A DNA stretch of 28,783 nt, from contig JBOGVU010000027.1 in NCBI GenBank assembly GCA_050692915.1, forward strand, positions 1 to 28,783, written 5' to 3'. Each line of letters opens with the position of its first letter. Position 1 is the stretch's first letter. This document shows, piece after piece, positions 1 through 8,224 of this stretch. The position numbers and the translations under genes are program-made. Below the pieces are notes generated by a model. It saw only the letters and a program-made list of their open reading frames with translations, searched no databases and was not told where the DNA came from. This DNA comes from CALAEC01 sp050692915 (GTDB taxonomy: Bacteria; Actinomycetota; UBA4738; CALAEC01).

Positions 1-956
1 CCCCAGGCCAGGCCGGCCCCGAAGGCCGCGGTCAGGACGACGTCCCCGGGCTTCAGCACTCCCCGCCGCCAGGCGTGGTCGAGGGCGATCGGGACTGAGG
101 CGGCGGACGTGTTGCCCACCTCCTCGAGGTCCACGAACACCCGCTCGCGGGGGAAGTGCAGCCGGTCGGCCACGGCCCGGATGATCCGGGCGTTGGCCTG
201 GTGGGGGACCATCAGCGTGACGTCCTCCGCCGACATCCCCGACTTCTCCAGCAGCCTCTTGGCCGCGTCGGCCATGCCGACCACGGCACGCTTGAACACC
301 TCGCGGCCGTCCTCCATCCGGATCAGGTTCTCCCGGTTCCCCTCGGCGTCGATGTTCGAGGGCTTCCGGGAGCCCCCCGAGGGGATCTCCAGGAGCTTGG
401 CGTGACGCCCGTCGCTCTCCAGGATCGAGCCGATCAGGCCGGGCTCCTCGCCGGGCACGAGCACCGCGGCCCCGGCGCCGTCGCCGAACAGCACGCAGGT
501 CGTCCGGTCGGTGAAGTCGAGGAACCTCGACAGGACCTCGGTGCCGATCACCAGCACGGTCTCCGCTCGGCCCACCCCGATCTGGGCGGCGCCCAGGTCG
601 GCCCCGTAGATGAACCCGGCGCAGGCGGCCTGGATGTCGAACGCCCCGCCCGACAGCCCCAGGCGTTCCTGGACGAACGAAGCGGTGGACGGCATGGGCT
701 GGTCGCCGGTGACCGTGGCCACGATGGTGAGGTCCACGGCCGAGGGGTCCACGCCCGCCGCCGCCAGCGCGTTGGCCGCGGCCTCCGAGGCCAGCGAGGA
801 GGCCGTGTCGGCCTCACCGGCGAACCGCCGGGCCCGGATCCCGGTGCGGGCCTGGATCCACTCGTCGGAGGTGTCCACGAGCTCGGAGAGCTCGTCGTTC
901 GTTACCAGGCGCTCGGGCAGCGCGGAGCCGACCGCCGCGATCCGTGCCGATGTCAC
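1..956 (-). CDS. fabH: 3-oxoacyl-ACP synthase III (FabH), 3' end cut by window
   Basis: Condenses acyl-CoA with malonyl-ACP to start type II fatty acid synthesis in the cytoplasm. About 318 codons are visible, and the last residues (FGAGLAWG) match the family's C-terminal strand, so only a few residues lie outside the window. The triad is complete: Cys112 in DIQAACAGF, His in VPHQANARI and Asn in GNTSAASVP. The start is a GTG at 956-954 that overlaps the TGA of the upstream hammerhead gene (GTGA), which implies translational coupling. It is the last visible gene of a minus-strand fabD-hammerhead-fabH operon. The family call is very secure; primer preference (straight or branched) cannot be read from the sequence. 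Confidence 0.96.
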   Translation of the reverse strand, partial: MTSARIAAVGSALPERLVTNDELSELVDTSDEWIQARTGIRARRFAGEADTASSLASEAAANALAAAGVDPSAVDLTIVATVTGDQPMPSTASFVQERLGLSGGAFDIQAACAGFIYGADLGAAQIGVGRAETVLVIGTEVLSRFLDFTDRTTCVLFGDGAGAAVLVPGEEPGLIGSILESDGRHAKLLEIPSGGSRKPSNIDAEGNRENLIRMEDGREVFKRAVVGMADAAKRLLEKSGMSAEDVTLMVPHQANARIIRAVADRLHFPRERVFVDLEEVGNTSAASVPIALDHAWRRGVLKPGDVVLTAAFGAGLAW

Positions 957-1240
957 GACGTCGGCTCGGCCTCGGGCTCGATCGCCATCACGGGCTGGCC
1001 CGCGACCAGGGGCTCGCCGTCCAGAGCCATGACCGAGGAGACCCTGCCGCTCACCGGAGAGACGATGTCGATCTCCCGGTTCCCCTGCACCAGACGGGCC
1101 ACCGGCTGGCCGCGCTCCACGAGCTCGCGACCGTCGGCGAAGCGCCGGGGCGGGAGCAGGCGGACCCGGCCGGGCCCGGGGGCCACGACCACGCGCAGCC
1201 ACACGGGGCGGTGCCCGGACACGTGCTCCATCGTCCTCAT
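953..1240 (-). CDS. Small biotinyl/lipoyl-like hammerhead protein lacking the acceptor lysine
   Basis: A 95-residue protein. Residues 30-90 read as a biotinyl/lipoyl hammerhead fold: a first half ending ERGQPVARL, the turn SPVSGRV, then GEPLVAGQPVMAIEP. Aligned by eye on SPV[AS]G with lipoyl domains, the modified lysine of the central turn is replaced by Asn54 (QGNREIDI), and no MKM motif is present. It therefore probably cannot be biotinylated or lipoylated. The ATG at 1240-1238 overlaps the fabD stop (ATGA), and its own stop overlaps the fabH start, so it is made together with two fatty-acid synthesis enzymes. An accessory or structural role in lipid synthesis is inference. The fold call is good; the function is unknown. 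Confidence 0.75.
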   Translation of the reverse strand: MRTMEHVSGHRPVWLRVVVAPGPGRVRLLPPRRFADGRELVERGQPVARLVQGNREIDIVSPVSGRVSSVMALDGEPLVAGQPVMAIEPEAEPTS

Positions 1241-2166
1241 CGGGTCCTCGCTCCGACGTCCTCGGCCAGGGCCCGGGCCTCCGCCGGCGAGCCGGCTGAG
1301 ACGGCCCTGACCCCCGGGGCGCATCGCTTGGCCAGCTTCGCCAGGACCTCGCCCGGGCCGGCCTCGACGAACAGGTCCACGCCGGCCTCGGCCATGGCTC
1401 GGATCGACCGCTCCCATTTCACCGGCGACACCAGGTGGCGGGACAGGAGGTCGCGGAGGGCCGAGGGCTGGCTGGTGGGCCGGCCGCTGGCGTTCGGTAC
1501 CACCGGGAACCGGGGCTCCCGGAACTCCAGCCGGGCCACGGCGGCCCGTACCCGGCCCAGTGCCGGTTGCATCAGCGAGGAGTGGAACGCCCCGGCCACG
1601 TTGAGCCGCACGACCCGGGCCTTCCGGCTCCGGGCCAGGTCCTCGGCCCGCTCCACGGCGGCCACGGAGCCGGAGACCACGGTCTGCTTCGGGCTGTTCT
1701 CGTTCGCCACCATCAGCACGTCCCCTCGGCCGGCGACATTCACGATCTCGGCGGCCTCTGCGGGAGAGATCCCCACCAGGGCGCTCATGGCCCCCGGGGT
1801 GGCCTCGGCGGCGGCGTGCATGGCCAGGCCCCGCTCGACCACGGCCTCCAGGGTCGGCCCCAGGTCCGTGGCTCCGGCGGCCACCAGTGCGGCGAACTCG
1901 CCGAGGGAGTGCCCGGCCGTCATCTCGAAGCTCAGGCCCTCGGCCTCCAGGACCCGGAGCGCCGCCAGGTCGCAGGAGAACAGGGCCGGCTGGACCACCG
2001 CGGTGTCGGCCAGGCGGGCCTCGTCGCGGCAGGCCTCGATCACGTCGTACTCGAGCACGGCCGAGGCCTCGTCGAGGACGGCCCGGCCCTCCGGGTGGTC
2101 GGCCCATGGATCCGCCATTCCGGCGTACTGAGACCCCTGGCCGGGGAAGAGCACGGCCGCCTTCAC
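1237..2166 (-). CDS. fabD: Malonyl-CoA:ACP transacylase (FabD)
   Basis: Transfers malonyl from CoA to acyl carrier protein, supplying the extender unit used by FabH and later synthases. It has 309 residues, the usual size. The N-terminus carries FPGQGSQ, the nucleophile elbow is AGHSLGE (Ser87) and the catalytic His is His195 in AGAFHSS. The start is GTG at 2166-2164, chosen because AGGAGG lies 6 bases upstream and because FabD proteins begin just before the FPGQGSQ strand; the frame stays open further upstream but looks non-coding there. It is first in a three-gene operon and is transcribed divergently from mreB. Confidence 0.96.
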   Translation of the reverse strand: MKAAVLFPGQGSQYAGMADPWADHPEGRAVLDEASAVLEYDVIEACRDEARLADTAVVQPALFSCDLAALRVLEAEGLSFEMTAGHSLGEFAALVAAGATDLGPTLEAVVERGLAMHAAAEATPGAMSALVGISPAEAAEIVNVAGRGDVLMVANENSPKQTVVSGSVAAVERAEDLARSRKARVVRLNVAGAFHSSLMQPALGRVRAAVARLEFREPRFPVVPNASGRPTSQPSALRDLLSRHLVSPVKWERSIRAMAEAGVDLFVEAGPGEVLAKLAKRCAPGVRAVSAGSPAEARALAEDVGARTR

Positions 2167-2240
2167 CGCGAGCCTCCTGGAGGCATGCGGGATGGGGCGG
2201 GCCACGAGAGACGAAGACGAGGGACCATCCGAACTCTTAG

Positions 2241-2270
2241 ACCCTACGCGACCCCGCCGGGTTACGTCCA
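2241..2270 (-). promoter_or_regulatory. Candidate fabD promoter
   Basis: On the minus strand a TGGACG (-35-like, 2270-2265) is followed after 18 bases by TAGGGT (-10-like, 2246-2241). Transcription would start near 2234, giving a leader of about 68 bases with the fabD Shine-Dalgarno at its end. The match is modest and was found by eye. Confidence 0.35.
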
Positions 2271-2370
2271 GACCATAACCTTCCATGTGGTAGGTTCGGA
2301 CCTTCCGGACGTGGGCGGCCCGGGGGGAAGACGCCCGGGTAACGATTGGGTTAGGGTTCCGCACACTCCA

Positions 2371-2399
2371 TTGCGGGAATGGGGTGCGTCCTGTAGAAA
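2371..2399 (+). promoter_or_regulatory. mreB promoter, probably leaderless
   Basis: TTGCGG (2371-2376), a 17-base spacer and TAGAAA (2394-2399) are followed by exactly 6 bases and then the ATG at 2406. This spacing puts the transcription start on or next to the start codon, as seen for several other genes in this window. No good Shine-Dalgarno precedes either possible mreB start. Confidence 0.5.
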
Positions 2400-2405
2400 G
2401 GGTCG

Positions 2406-3506
2406 ATGCCGCTCGGGGAGAGCCGGCCTGATAATGACATGAGTCCCCAGCAATCGAACGACCGCCACGATCGCGCCGAAGGCCTTACAGGCTTCCTCGG
2501 CCGGGACATGGCGGTCGATCTCGGCACGGCGAACACGCTGGTCTACGTCCGGGGCCGCGGCGTGGTCCTCAACGAGCCCTCGGTGGTGGCCATCAACACC
2601 GAGAACAAGCAGGTGCTGGCAGTGGGGACCGAGGCGAAGCGGATGATCGGCCGGACCCCTGCCCACATCCAGGCGGTCCGCCCCCTGAAGGACGGCGTGA
2701 TCGCCGACTTTGACGTCACCGAGAAGATGCTCCGGTACTTCATCCAGAAGGTCCACACCCGGCGGTTCCTGGCCAAGCCCCGGGTGGTGGTGTGCGTCCC
2801 TTCGGGAATCACCGGGGTGGAGCAGCGGGCCGTGGAGGAGGCCACCATCTCCGCCGGCGCCCGGGCGGCGTACATCATCGAGGAGCCCATGGCCGCGGCC
2901 ATCGGCGCGGGGATGCCGATCCACGAGCCGATCGGCTCGATGGTCGTCGACATCGGCGGCGGGACCACCGAAGTTGCCGTGATCTCGATGGGCGGCATCG
3001 TCACGGCCACGTCGATCCGTGTCGGCGGCGACGAGCTCGACGAGGCCATCATCGCTTACGCGAAGAAGGAGTTCTCGATGGTCCTCGGCGAGCGGACCGC
3101 CGAGGCCCTGAAGCATGCGATCGGCTCGGCGTTCCCCACGCCCGACGAGATGATCGCCGAGATCAAGGGACGCGACCTCGTCACCGGACTCCCCAAGACG
3201 ATCCACATCTCGGCCGAGGAGGTCCGGAAGGCGATCGAGGAGCCCGTCAACGCCATCATCGACGCGATCAAGAACACGCTGGACCGATGCCCGCCGGAGC
3301 TGGCGGCCGACCTGATGGACCAGGGCATCATCCTGACCGGGGGCGGCGCCATGCTCCGCGGCCTCGACGAGCGGCTGAAGCACGAGACCGGCATGCCGGT
3401 GGGCGTGGCCCCGGACCCGCTGTACTGCGTCGTCCTGGGCTCGGGCCGATGCCTCGAGGAGTTCGAGGCGATGAAGCGGGTCCTGGTCTCCTCCGGCCGC
3501 CGGTAA
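2406..3506 (+). CDS. mreB: Rod shape-determining actin homologue MreB
   Basis: An actin-like ATPase that forms membrane-bound filaments and directs the elongasome. The core matches actinobacterial MreB closely: FLGRDMAVDLGTANTLVYV (phosphate-1 loop), PSGITGVE, EEPMAAAIGAG, the DIGGGTTEVAV phosphate-2 loop and LTGGGAMLRGLD near the end. The chosen ATG at 2406 sits 6 bases after a -10-like hexamer, giving 366 residues with an N-terminal extension of about 29 before FLGRD. An in-frame ATG at 2439 would shorten the extension but has no ribosome site. First gene of mreB-mreC-mreD-mrdA-rodA. The family call is certain; the start is less so. Confidence 0.96.
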   Translation: MPLGESRPDNDMSPQQSNDRHDRAEGLTGFLGRDMAVDLGTANTLVYVRGRGVVLNEPSVVAINTENKQVLAVGTEAKRMIGRTPAHIQAVRPLKDGVIADFDVTEKMLRYFIQKVHTRRFLAKPRVVVCVPSGITGVEQRAVEEATISAGARAAYIIEEPMAAAIGAGMPIHEPIGSMVVDIGGGTTEVAVISMGGIVTATSIRVGGDELDEAIIAYAKKEFSMVLGERTAEALKHAIGSAFPTPDEMIAEIKGRDLVTGLPKTIHISAEEVRKAIEEPVNAIIDAIKNTLDRCPPELAADLMDQGIILTGGGAMLRGLDERLKHETGMPVGVAPDPLYCVVLGSGRCLEEFEAMKRVLVSSGRR

Positions 3507-3512
3507 GGCGGC

Positions 3513-4391
3513 ATGGCTACAACGCACCGACGCGTTCGAAGCACCCGTCTGCTCGTCCTGGGTCTCCTGGTGGCCAGCCTGGTCACGATCACCCTCGATT
3601 CCCGGGGGGGACGCGAGGGCCCCCTGGCGGCTATCGGCCGTGGGCTCGGAGCGGTGATCGGTCCGCTCCAGGAGGGCATGGCCGCCGTGGTCCGGCCGGT
3701 GGGCTCGTTCGTCACGAACGTGTTCCGGTCGGGGACGCTCGCGGAGGAGAACGCGGCGTTGCGCGAGCAGATCGCCACGCTCCAACGCGAGGCGTCCGAG
3801 GTGAACTCCCTGCGTCGGGAGAACGAGGAGATCCACCGCCTGCTGGGCCTGTCCCAGCGGCTCGGGTTCCAGACCATGGGCGCCACGGTGACCGGCGAGT
3901 CGGTGGGGAACTTCGAGTGGGCCGTGTACATCGACCGGGGCGCGGTGGACGGGGTGACGGTGAACATGCCCGTGATCGCGTCGGAGGGCCTGGTCGGCCG
4001 GGTGGTCGAGGTCTATCAGGGCTCCGCGAAGGTGATGCTGATCATCGACCCCGACTCCTCGGTGAGCGTTCGCCTCGACGCCAGCGGCGAGCGCGGCGTG
4101 CTCCAGGGACAGCGGGAGGAGCCCCTGCTCTTCCGCCTGATCGACGCGGACACCGAGGTGCAGCCGGGGGAGACCGTGGAGACTTCGGGGTACACCGTGG
4201 AGGAAGGTCTGGAGGGCCTGTTCCCCCAGTCGATCCCGGTCGGCGTGGTGGACAGCGTGGAGCCGCATGAATCGGACCTGACCCTGGAGGTGCGGGTCCG
4301 GCCCCGCGTGGACTTCTCCCGCCTGTACTCGGTGTTCCTGGTGACCGGCCTTCAGCCCGCGGTGGCCTCCGAGGATGCGGAGACCCCCTGA
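3513..4391 (+). CDS. mreC: Rod shape-determining protein MreC
   Basis: A bitopic envelope protein that links MreB to the PBP2-RodA synthase. It has 292 residues: a short basic N-terminus, one membrane segment at about 12-29, a coiled coil at about 76-110 rich in Glu, Leu and Arg (AEENAALREQIATLQ), then the two beta-barrel extracellular domain (GESVGNFEWAVYIDRGAVDGV, ASEGLVGRVVEV, LIIDPDSSVSVR). Its start is 6 bases after the mreB stop, so the two are co-transcribed and probably co-translated. The length and domain order are normal for the family. Confidence 0.94.
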   Translation: MATTHRRVRSTRLLVLGLLVASLVTITLDSRGGREGPLAAIGRGLGAVIGPLQEGMAAVVRPVGSFVTNVFRSGTLAEENAALREQIATLQREASEVNSLRRENEEIHRLLGLSQRLGFQTMGATVTGESVGNFEWAVYIDRGAVDGVTVNMPVIASEGLVGRVVEVYQGSAKVMLIIDPDSSVSVRLDASGERGVLQGQREEPLLFRLIDADTEVQPGETVETSGYTVEEGLEGLFPQSIPVGVVDSVEPHESDLTLEVRVRPRVDFSRLYSVFLVTGLQPAVASEDAETP

Positions 4392-4402
4392 GCGACGCCG
4401 GG

Positions 4403-4408
4403 TAGACT
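4403..4408 (+). promoter_or_regulatory. -10 element for a leaderless mreD transcript
   Basis: TAGACT followed by 6 bases and the GTG start of mreD. No Shine-Dalgarno precedes that GTG. The arrangement matches those before nadD, leuS and the TPR cyclase, and suggests a promoter inside the mre operon. A GAGACC 17 bases upstream is a poor -35. Confidence 0.45.
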
Positions 4409-4414
4409 GGCCCG

Positions 4415-4921
4415 GTGCGACGCACCCTGGCGTGGATCGCGGTCGTCGTCACGGCCCTGCTCCTCCAATCGACGGTCTTCGCCCAGATCAAGCTGGGCGG
4501 GGCCAAGCCGGAGCTGATGTACCTGATCACGGTCGTGCTGGCGATCCTCGAGGGCCCGGCCTCGGGCGCCATCGCCGGCTTCTCGGCCGGCATGGCCCAG
4601 GACTTCCTGCTGAACGACCCCAAGGGGATCACCGCCCTCGTGCTCACGGTCCTCGGCTACATCGTGGGCACGGTCCGACAGTTCATCACCACCCCCAGCC
4701 CGGCCCTGCCCACGATCCTGGTTGGGGCGGGGACCGCCGCGGGGGTCCTGTTCTACGGGTTCGTGGCGTTCCTCCTGGGCCGGCTCCCCGGGGACGTGCT
4801 GTTCCTCCTGCGGGTGGCGGTGCTCTCCGCCGTGTACAACGCGATCCTGACGCCGCTGGCCTACCCGCTGCTTCGCCGGGTGGCCGAGACCACCCGGGCC
4901 AGGAAGGTTCACCGGTGGTGA
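4415..4921 (+). CDS. mreD: Rod shape-determining protein MreD
   Basis: A small polytopic membrane protein of the elongasome that works with MreC. It has 168 residues, the normal size, with about five hydrophobic helices starting at residue 5 (WIAVVVTALLLQSTVFA). The pattern KPELMYLITVVLAILEGPASGAIAGFSAGMAQDFLL is the characteristic MreD core, in which the segment before the DFLL helix carries the family's Gly/Ala pattern. The start is GTG at 4415, 23 bases after mreC; there is no Shine-Dalgarno but a TAGACT hexamer lies 6 bases upstream. Its TGA at 4919-4921 is one base from the mrdA ATG. Confidence 0.9.
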   Translation: MRRTLAWIAVVVTALLLQSTVFAQIKLGGAKPELMYLITVVLAILEGPASGAIAGFSAGMAQDFLLNDPKGITALVLTVLGYIVGTVRQFITTPSPALPTILVGAGTAAGVLFYGFVAFLLGRLPGDVLFLLRVAVLSAVYNAILTPLAYPLLRRVAETTRARKVHRW

Positions 4922-4922
4922 G

Positions 4923-6833
4923 ATGACGGACGGGCGACGGAGGATGACCGCCCTGGCGGCGGTGATCGCCTTCGCCTTCGCCGCTCTGGTGACCAGGCTG
5001 TGGTTCCTCCAGGTCCTGGCCGCCGAGGAGTACCAGGAGCGGGCCACCGGGAACTCGGTCCGCCTGATCCCGAACCCCGGGCCCCGGGGGCGGATCCTCG
5101 ACCGGAACGGGGAGCCGGTGGTGGACAACCGCCGGACCATCGTCATCACCATCGACCGCGAAGAGCTCCGGGACGAGGAGGACGTCCTCGACCGGCTGGC
5201 CGGCCTCCTCGACACGAGCACGATCGAGCTCGAGGAGCGCCTGCACGACCCCGACTACCTGCCGTACCAGCCCGTGCCCGTGTACGAGGGGGCCCCCGAG
5301 CCGGTGGCGATCTACCTCGCCGAGCACGCCACCGACTTCCCGGGTGTGGACTTCGAGGAGATCGGGGTGCGCCGATACGTCCGGGGGACCCTGGCGCCCC
5401 ACCTCCTCGGCTACCTCGGCGAGATCAGTCCAGACGAGCTGCTGGACCCGTCGTTCGCCGACGTTCGCCCCGGACAGCTCGTCGGGCGCGGGGGCGTCGA
5501 GCAGCAGTACGAGACGTTCCTTCGAGGGCGGGACGGCCTCGTCAAGCAGGAGGTGAACGCCCAGGGCCAGATCCAGAGCATCCTCGGCGTTGAGGAGGAG
5601 GTGCCGGGCGACGACCTGGTGCTGTCGATCGACGCTGACATCCAGGAGCTCACCCAGGACACGCTGGAGGACGCGGTGAACCAGGCCCGGGTGTCGGTGG
5701 TCGACGAGGAGACCGGGACGTACGTGAATGCCTCTGCCGGGGCCGTGGTGGTCATGGATCCGAACTCCGGGCACGTCCTGGCCATGGCGTCGTACCCGAC
5801 CTACGACCCGCGGCAGTTCGCCGACGGCCTGACCCAGCGGGAGTTCGACGCGCTCCGCCGGCCCAGCGCGAACTTCCCGCTGTCGAACCGGGCCATCGCC
5901 GGCCAGTACCCGGCCGGCTCCACGTTCAAGCCGTTCATCGCGGCCGCGGCGATGAGGGCCGGGTACGCTCGCCCGGAAGGGTTCTACCCGTGCCCGTCGG
6001 AGTTCATCGTTCCAGGCGACGAGTCCGGGACGGTGTTCCACAACTGGGAGGACGTGGACCGGGGCGGGATCTCCTTCGCGGAGGCCCTGATCCGCTCGTG
6101 CGACACCGTGTTCTACAACTGGGGCCTGAAGTTCTGGGTCGAGCGGGGCCCCCGGGGCGACCTCATGCAGCACCACCTCCGCCGGTGGGGGTTCGGCGAC
6201 CTTTCGGGGATCGACATCCCCGGGGAGGCCTCGGGGCGGGTGCCGGACGCCCAGTGGAAGCAAGACATCAACGCGGCGTACCCGAACCTGTTCCCCGAGC
6301 CGACCTGGCTCCCCGGTGACAACATCAACATGTCGATCGGCCAGGGCGATCTCCTGGTCACCCCGCTCCAGCTGGCTTCGGCGTACAGCGCGCTGGCGAA
6401 CGGCGGCACGCTGTACCGTCCCCAGGTGGCCCTCCGGGTCCAGCGCCCCGACGGTACCCCGGTTCGCCGGTTCGAGGGCGAGAGGCTCGGGCGGGTCCCA
6501 CTGAAGCGAGGAGCGCTGGCGGCGATCTCGAACGCCCTTCGGGGGGTTGTCTCCTCCGGCGCGGGAACGGCCACGAGCGCCTTCGCCGGCTTCCCGCTCT
6601 CCTCCACCCCGGTGGCGGCCAAGACCGGCACGGCCGAGGTGCACGGTAAGCAGCCCCATTCATGGTTCGCGGCGGTGGCCCCCGCCAACGACCCCCAGTT
6701 CGTGGTGGTGGCCATCGTCGAGGAGGGCGGGCACGGTTCGCAGGTGGCCGCCCCGATCGTGCGAAGGGTGCTGGAGGGCCTCCTGCATCTCGAGCCCGGA
6801 GCGTTCCAGATCAGCGGGCAGGTGACCGACTGA
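4923..6833 (+). CDS. mrdA: Penicillin-binding protein 2 (elongation transpeptidase)
   Basis: A class B PBP that cross-links peptidoglycan during side-wall growth, paired with RodA. It has 636 residues: an N-terminal anchor at about 8-30 (LAAVIAFAFAALVTRLWFLQV), the GPRGRILDRNGEPVV dimerisation motif at about 53-67, and a transpeptidase domain with S333TFK, S392CD (the SxD form is usual in PBP2 proteins) and K567TGT. All catalytic motifs are intact. It starts one base after the mreD stop and ends in TGATG, overlapping the rodA start, so synthase and transpeptidase are produced together. Confidence 0.95.
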   Translation: MTDGRRRMTALAAVIAFAFAALVTRLWFLQVLAAEEYQERATGNSVRLIPNPGPRGRILDRNGEPVVDNRRTIVITIDREELRDEEDVLDRLAGLLDTSTIELEERLHDPDYLPYQPVPVYEGAPEPVAIYLAEHATDFPGVDFEEIGVRRYVRGTLAPHLLGYLGEISPDELLDPSFADVRPGQLVGRGGVEQQYETFLRGRDGLVKQEVNAQGQIQSILGVEEEVPGDDLVLSIDADIQELTQDTLEDAVNQARVSVVDEETGTYVNASAGAVVVMDPNSGHVLAMASYPTYDPRQFADGLTQREFDALRRPSANFPLSNRAIAGQYPAGSTFKPFIAAAAMRAGYARPEGFYPCPSEFIVPGDESGTVFHNWEDVDRGGISFAEALIRSCDTVFYNWGLKFWVERGPRGDLMQHHLRRWGFGDLSGIDIPGEASGRVPDAQWKQDINAAYPNLFPEPTWLPGDNINMSIGQGDLLVTPLQLASAYSALANGGTLYRPQVALRVQRPDGTPVRRFEGERLGRVPLKRGALAAISNALRGVVSSGAGTATSAFAGFPLSSTPVAAKTGTAEVHGKQPHSWFAAVAPANDPQFVVVAIVEEGGHGSQVAAPIVRRVLEGLLHLEPGAFQISGQVTD

Positions 6834-7963
6834 TGGACGTCACGATGGGCCGGTGGGTGAACCGGGAGGGCGCGCTCCGCCATCTCGATCCCACGCTGAT
6901 CGCGGTGGCCCTCGGCCTGGCGCTGTTCGGGCTGTTCATGGTGTACTCCGCAACTCAGCAGGGCCTCCGGACGCTGGGCGAGGATCCGGGGTTCTACCTC
7001 AAGAAGCAGATCGCGTTCCTCATGCTCGGCTTCATCCTCATGGCCGTGGTGGCCACGTTCGACTACCGCCTGGTCAAGGTGTACGCGGGGATCGCCTTCG
7101 GGTTCCTGGTGTTCACGCTCCTCCTGGTGCTCACGCCGATCGGGGACGAGACCGCCGGGGCCCAGCGATGGATCGCTCTGTTCGGGTTCCAGTTCCAGCC
7201 GGCCGAGATCGCCAAGCTCACCCTGGTCGCCGCGCTGGCCGCCTACCTCTCCGAGCTGCGGGAGGTCCGTCTGGAGCACGTGTGGCGGGCCGGGGGGATC
7301 GCCGCCGTGCCCATGTTCCTGATCTTCCTCCAGCCCGACGTGGGCACCATGATGGCGTTTGCCGCGGTGCTGATCGCCGCCCTGGTGGTGGCCGGGGCCC
7401 GGGCCCGCCACATCCTGATCCTGGTCGGGGTGGCCGTGTTCGGGGCCATCATCGCCTTCAACCTGGGGATCGTGAAGGACTACCAGATCGCCCGGCTCCG
7501 GAGCTTCCTCGATCCCGCGGCCGACCCGCTCAGGGCCGGTTACAACCTCCAGCAGGCCGAGATCGCCATCGGCTCGGGCGGCCTGTTCGGGCGGGGATAC
7601 CTGAACGGCTCGCAGACGAACCTGGACTTCGTGCCTGAGCAGCACACCGACTTCGTGTTCACCGTGGTGGGGGAGGAGCTGGGGTTCGTGGGTGCCATCC
7701 TGCTCTTGGCCCTATTCGCCGTGCTGCTGTGGCGGGGATTCCGGATCGCCCTCCTGTCCAGGGACTCTTTCGGCACGCTCCTGGCCACCGGGGTGGTGAC
7801 CATGCTGGCGTTCCAGGTCGTGGTGAACGTGGGGATGACCATGGGCATCATGCCGGTCACCGGGATCCCCCTCCCGCTGGTGTCCTACGGGGGGACGGCC
7901 ATGCTCACGAACTGGGCGGCCGTGGGCCTCTTGCTGAACATACACATGCGCAGGTTCAAGTGA
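6833..7963 (+). CDS. rodA: Peptidoglycan glycosyltransferase RodA (SEDS family)
   Basis: The SEDS polymerase that polymerises lipid II for cell elongation. It has 376 residues with about ten membrane helices. Recognisable SEDS motifs are AQRWIALFGFQFQPAEIAKL, the extracellular PEQHTDFVFTVVGEELGF (containing Asp273, at the position of the conserved catalytic Asp) and the C-terminal GIPLPLVSYGGTAMLTNWAAVGLLLNI. The ATG at 6833 shares its A with the mrdA TGA, a standard coupling; the frame is open upstream inside mrdA but that part is not RodA-like. Last gene of the mre cluster. Confidence 0.95.
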   Translation: MDVTMGRWVNREGALRHLDPTLIAVALGLALFGLFMVYSATQQGLRTLGEDPGFYLKKQIAFLMLGFILMAVVATFDYRLVKVYAGIAFGFLVFTLLLVLTPIGDETAGAQRWIALFGFQFQPAEIAKLTLVAALAAYLSELREVRLEHVWRAGGIAAVPMFLIFLQPDVGTMMAFAAVLIAALVVAGARARHILILVGVAVFGAIIAFNLGIVKDYQIARLRSFLDPAADPLRAGYNLQQAEIAIGSGGLFGRGYLNGSQTNLDFVPEQHTDFVFTVVGEELGFVGAILLLALFAVLLWRGFRIALLSRDSFGTLLATGVVTMLAFQVVVNVGMTMGIMPVTGIPLPLVSYGGTAMLTNWAAVGLLLNIHMRRFK

Positions 7964-7991
7964 AGTCCGGGGAGGCGGCGCACCCCCCTGG

Positions 7992-7997
7992 TATCCT
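7992..7997 (+). promoter_or_regulatory. -10 element for the rne leader transcript
   Basis: TATCCT preceded by GG, in the gap between rodA and rne. A start about 7 bases downstream would give a leader of roughly 220 bases before the rne ATG. A GTG begins 7 bases after the hexamer and opens a frame to 8385 overlapping rne, but that frame shows no convincing coding signal. Confidence 0.4.
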
Positions 7998-8056
7998 TGA
8001 GGGAGTGCTCCTGGCCACCGCCCACCGAACCGACCTATGGAGGTCGGGCTCCGGTC

Positions 8057-8085
8057 CCTCGATCGAACCTCAGTTCGATCCGAGG
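8057..8085 (+). promoter_or_regulatory. Hairpin in the rne 5' leader
   Basis: GATCGAAC and GTTCGATC form a perfect 8-base-pair stem around the loop CTCA. After one bulged base the stem continues with CCTC paired to GAGG. No T-run follows, so it does not look like an intrinsic terminator of the rodA operon. Leader hairpins in E. coli rne serve feedback control by RNase E; the same role here is inference. Confidence 0.6.
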
Positions 8086-8224
8086 CAGCCCACGGTGGTG
8101 GCTGGATGGAGCGAGGACGTGCCGGTCGATGCCGCGGAGGCCCGCGTCGCCCAGGGCGACGCCGGAGGCCCCGCGAAGAGGCCGGGAGGGAGCCCCGGAG
8201 GCACGGGGCGGAAAGGAACGTGGC

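Noticed and set aside
2262..4268. Minus-strand frame of over 650 codons opposite mreB and mreC
   Set aside because: Shadow of GC-rich coding DNA; the translated His/Asp/Arg-rich sequence has no recognisable fold.
6662..6832. Upstream extension of rodA into mrdA (57 extra codons)
   Set aside because: The extra residues are Gly/Arg-rich and unlike RodA; the TGATG overlap at 6831-6835 gives a normal start.
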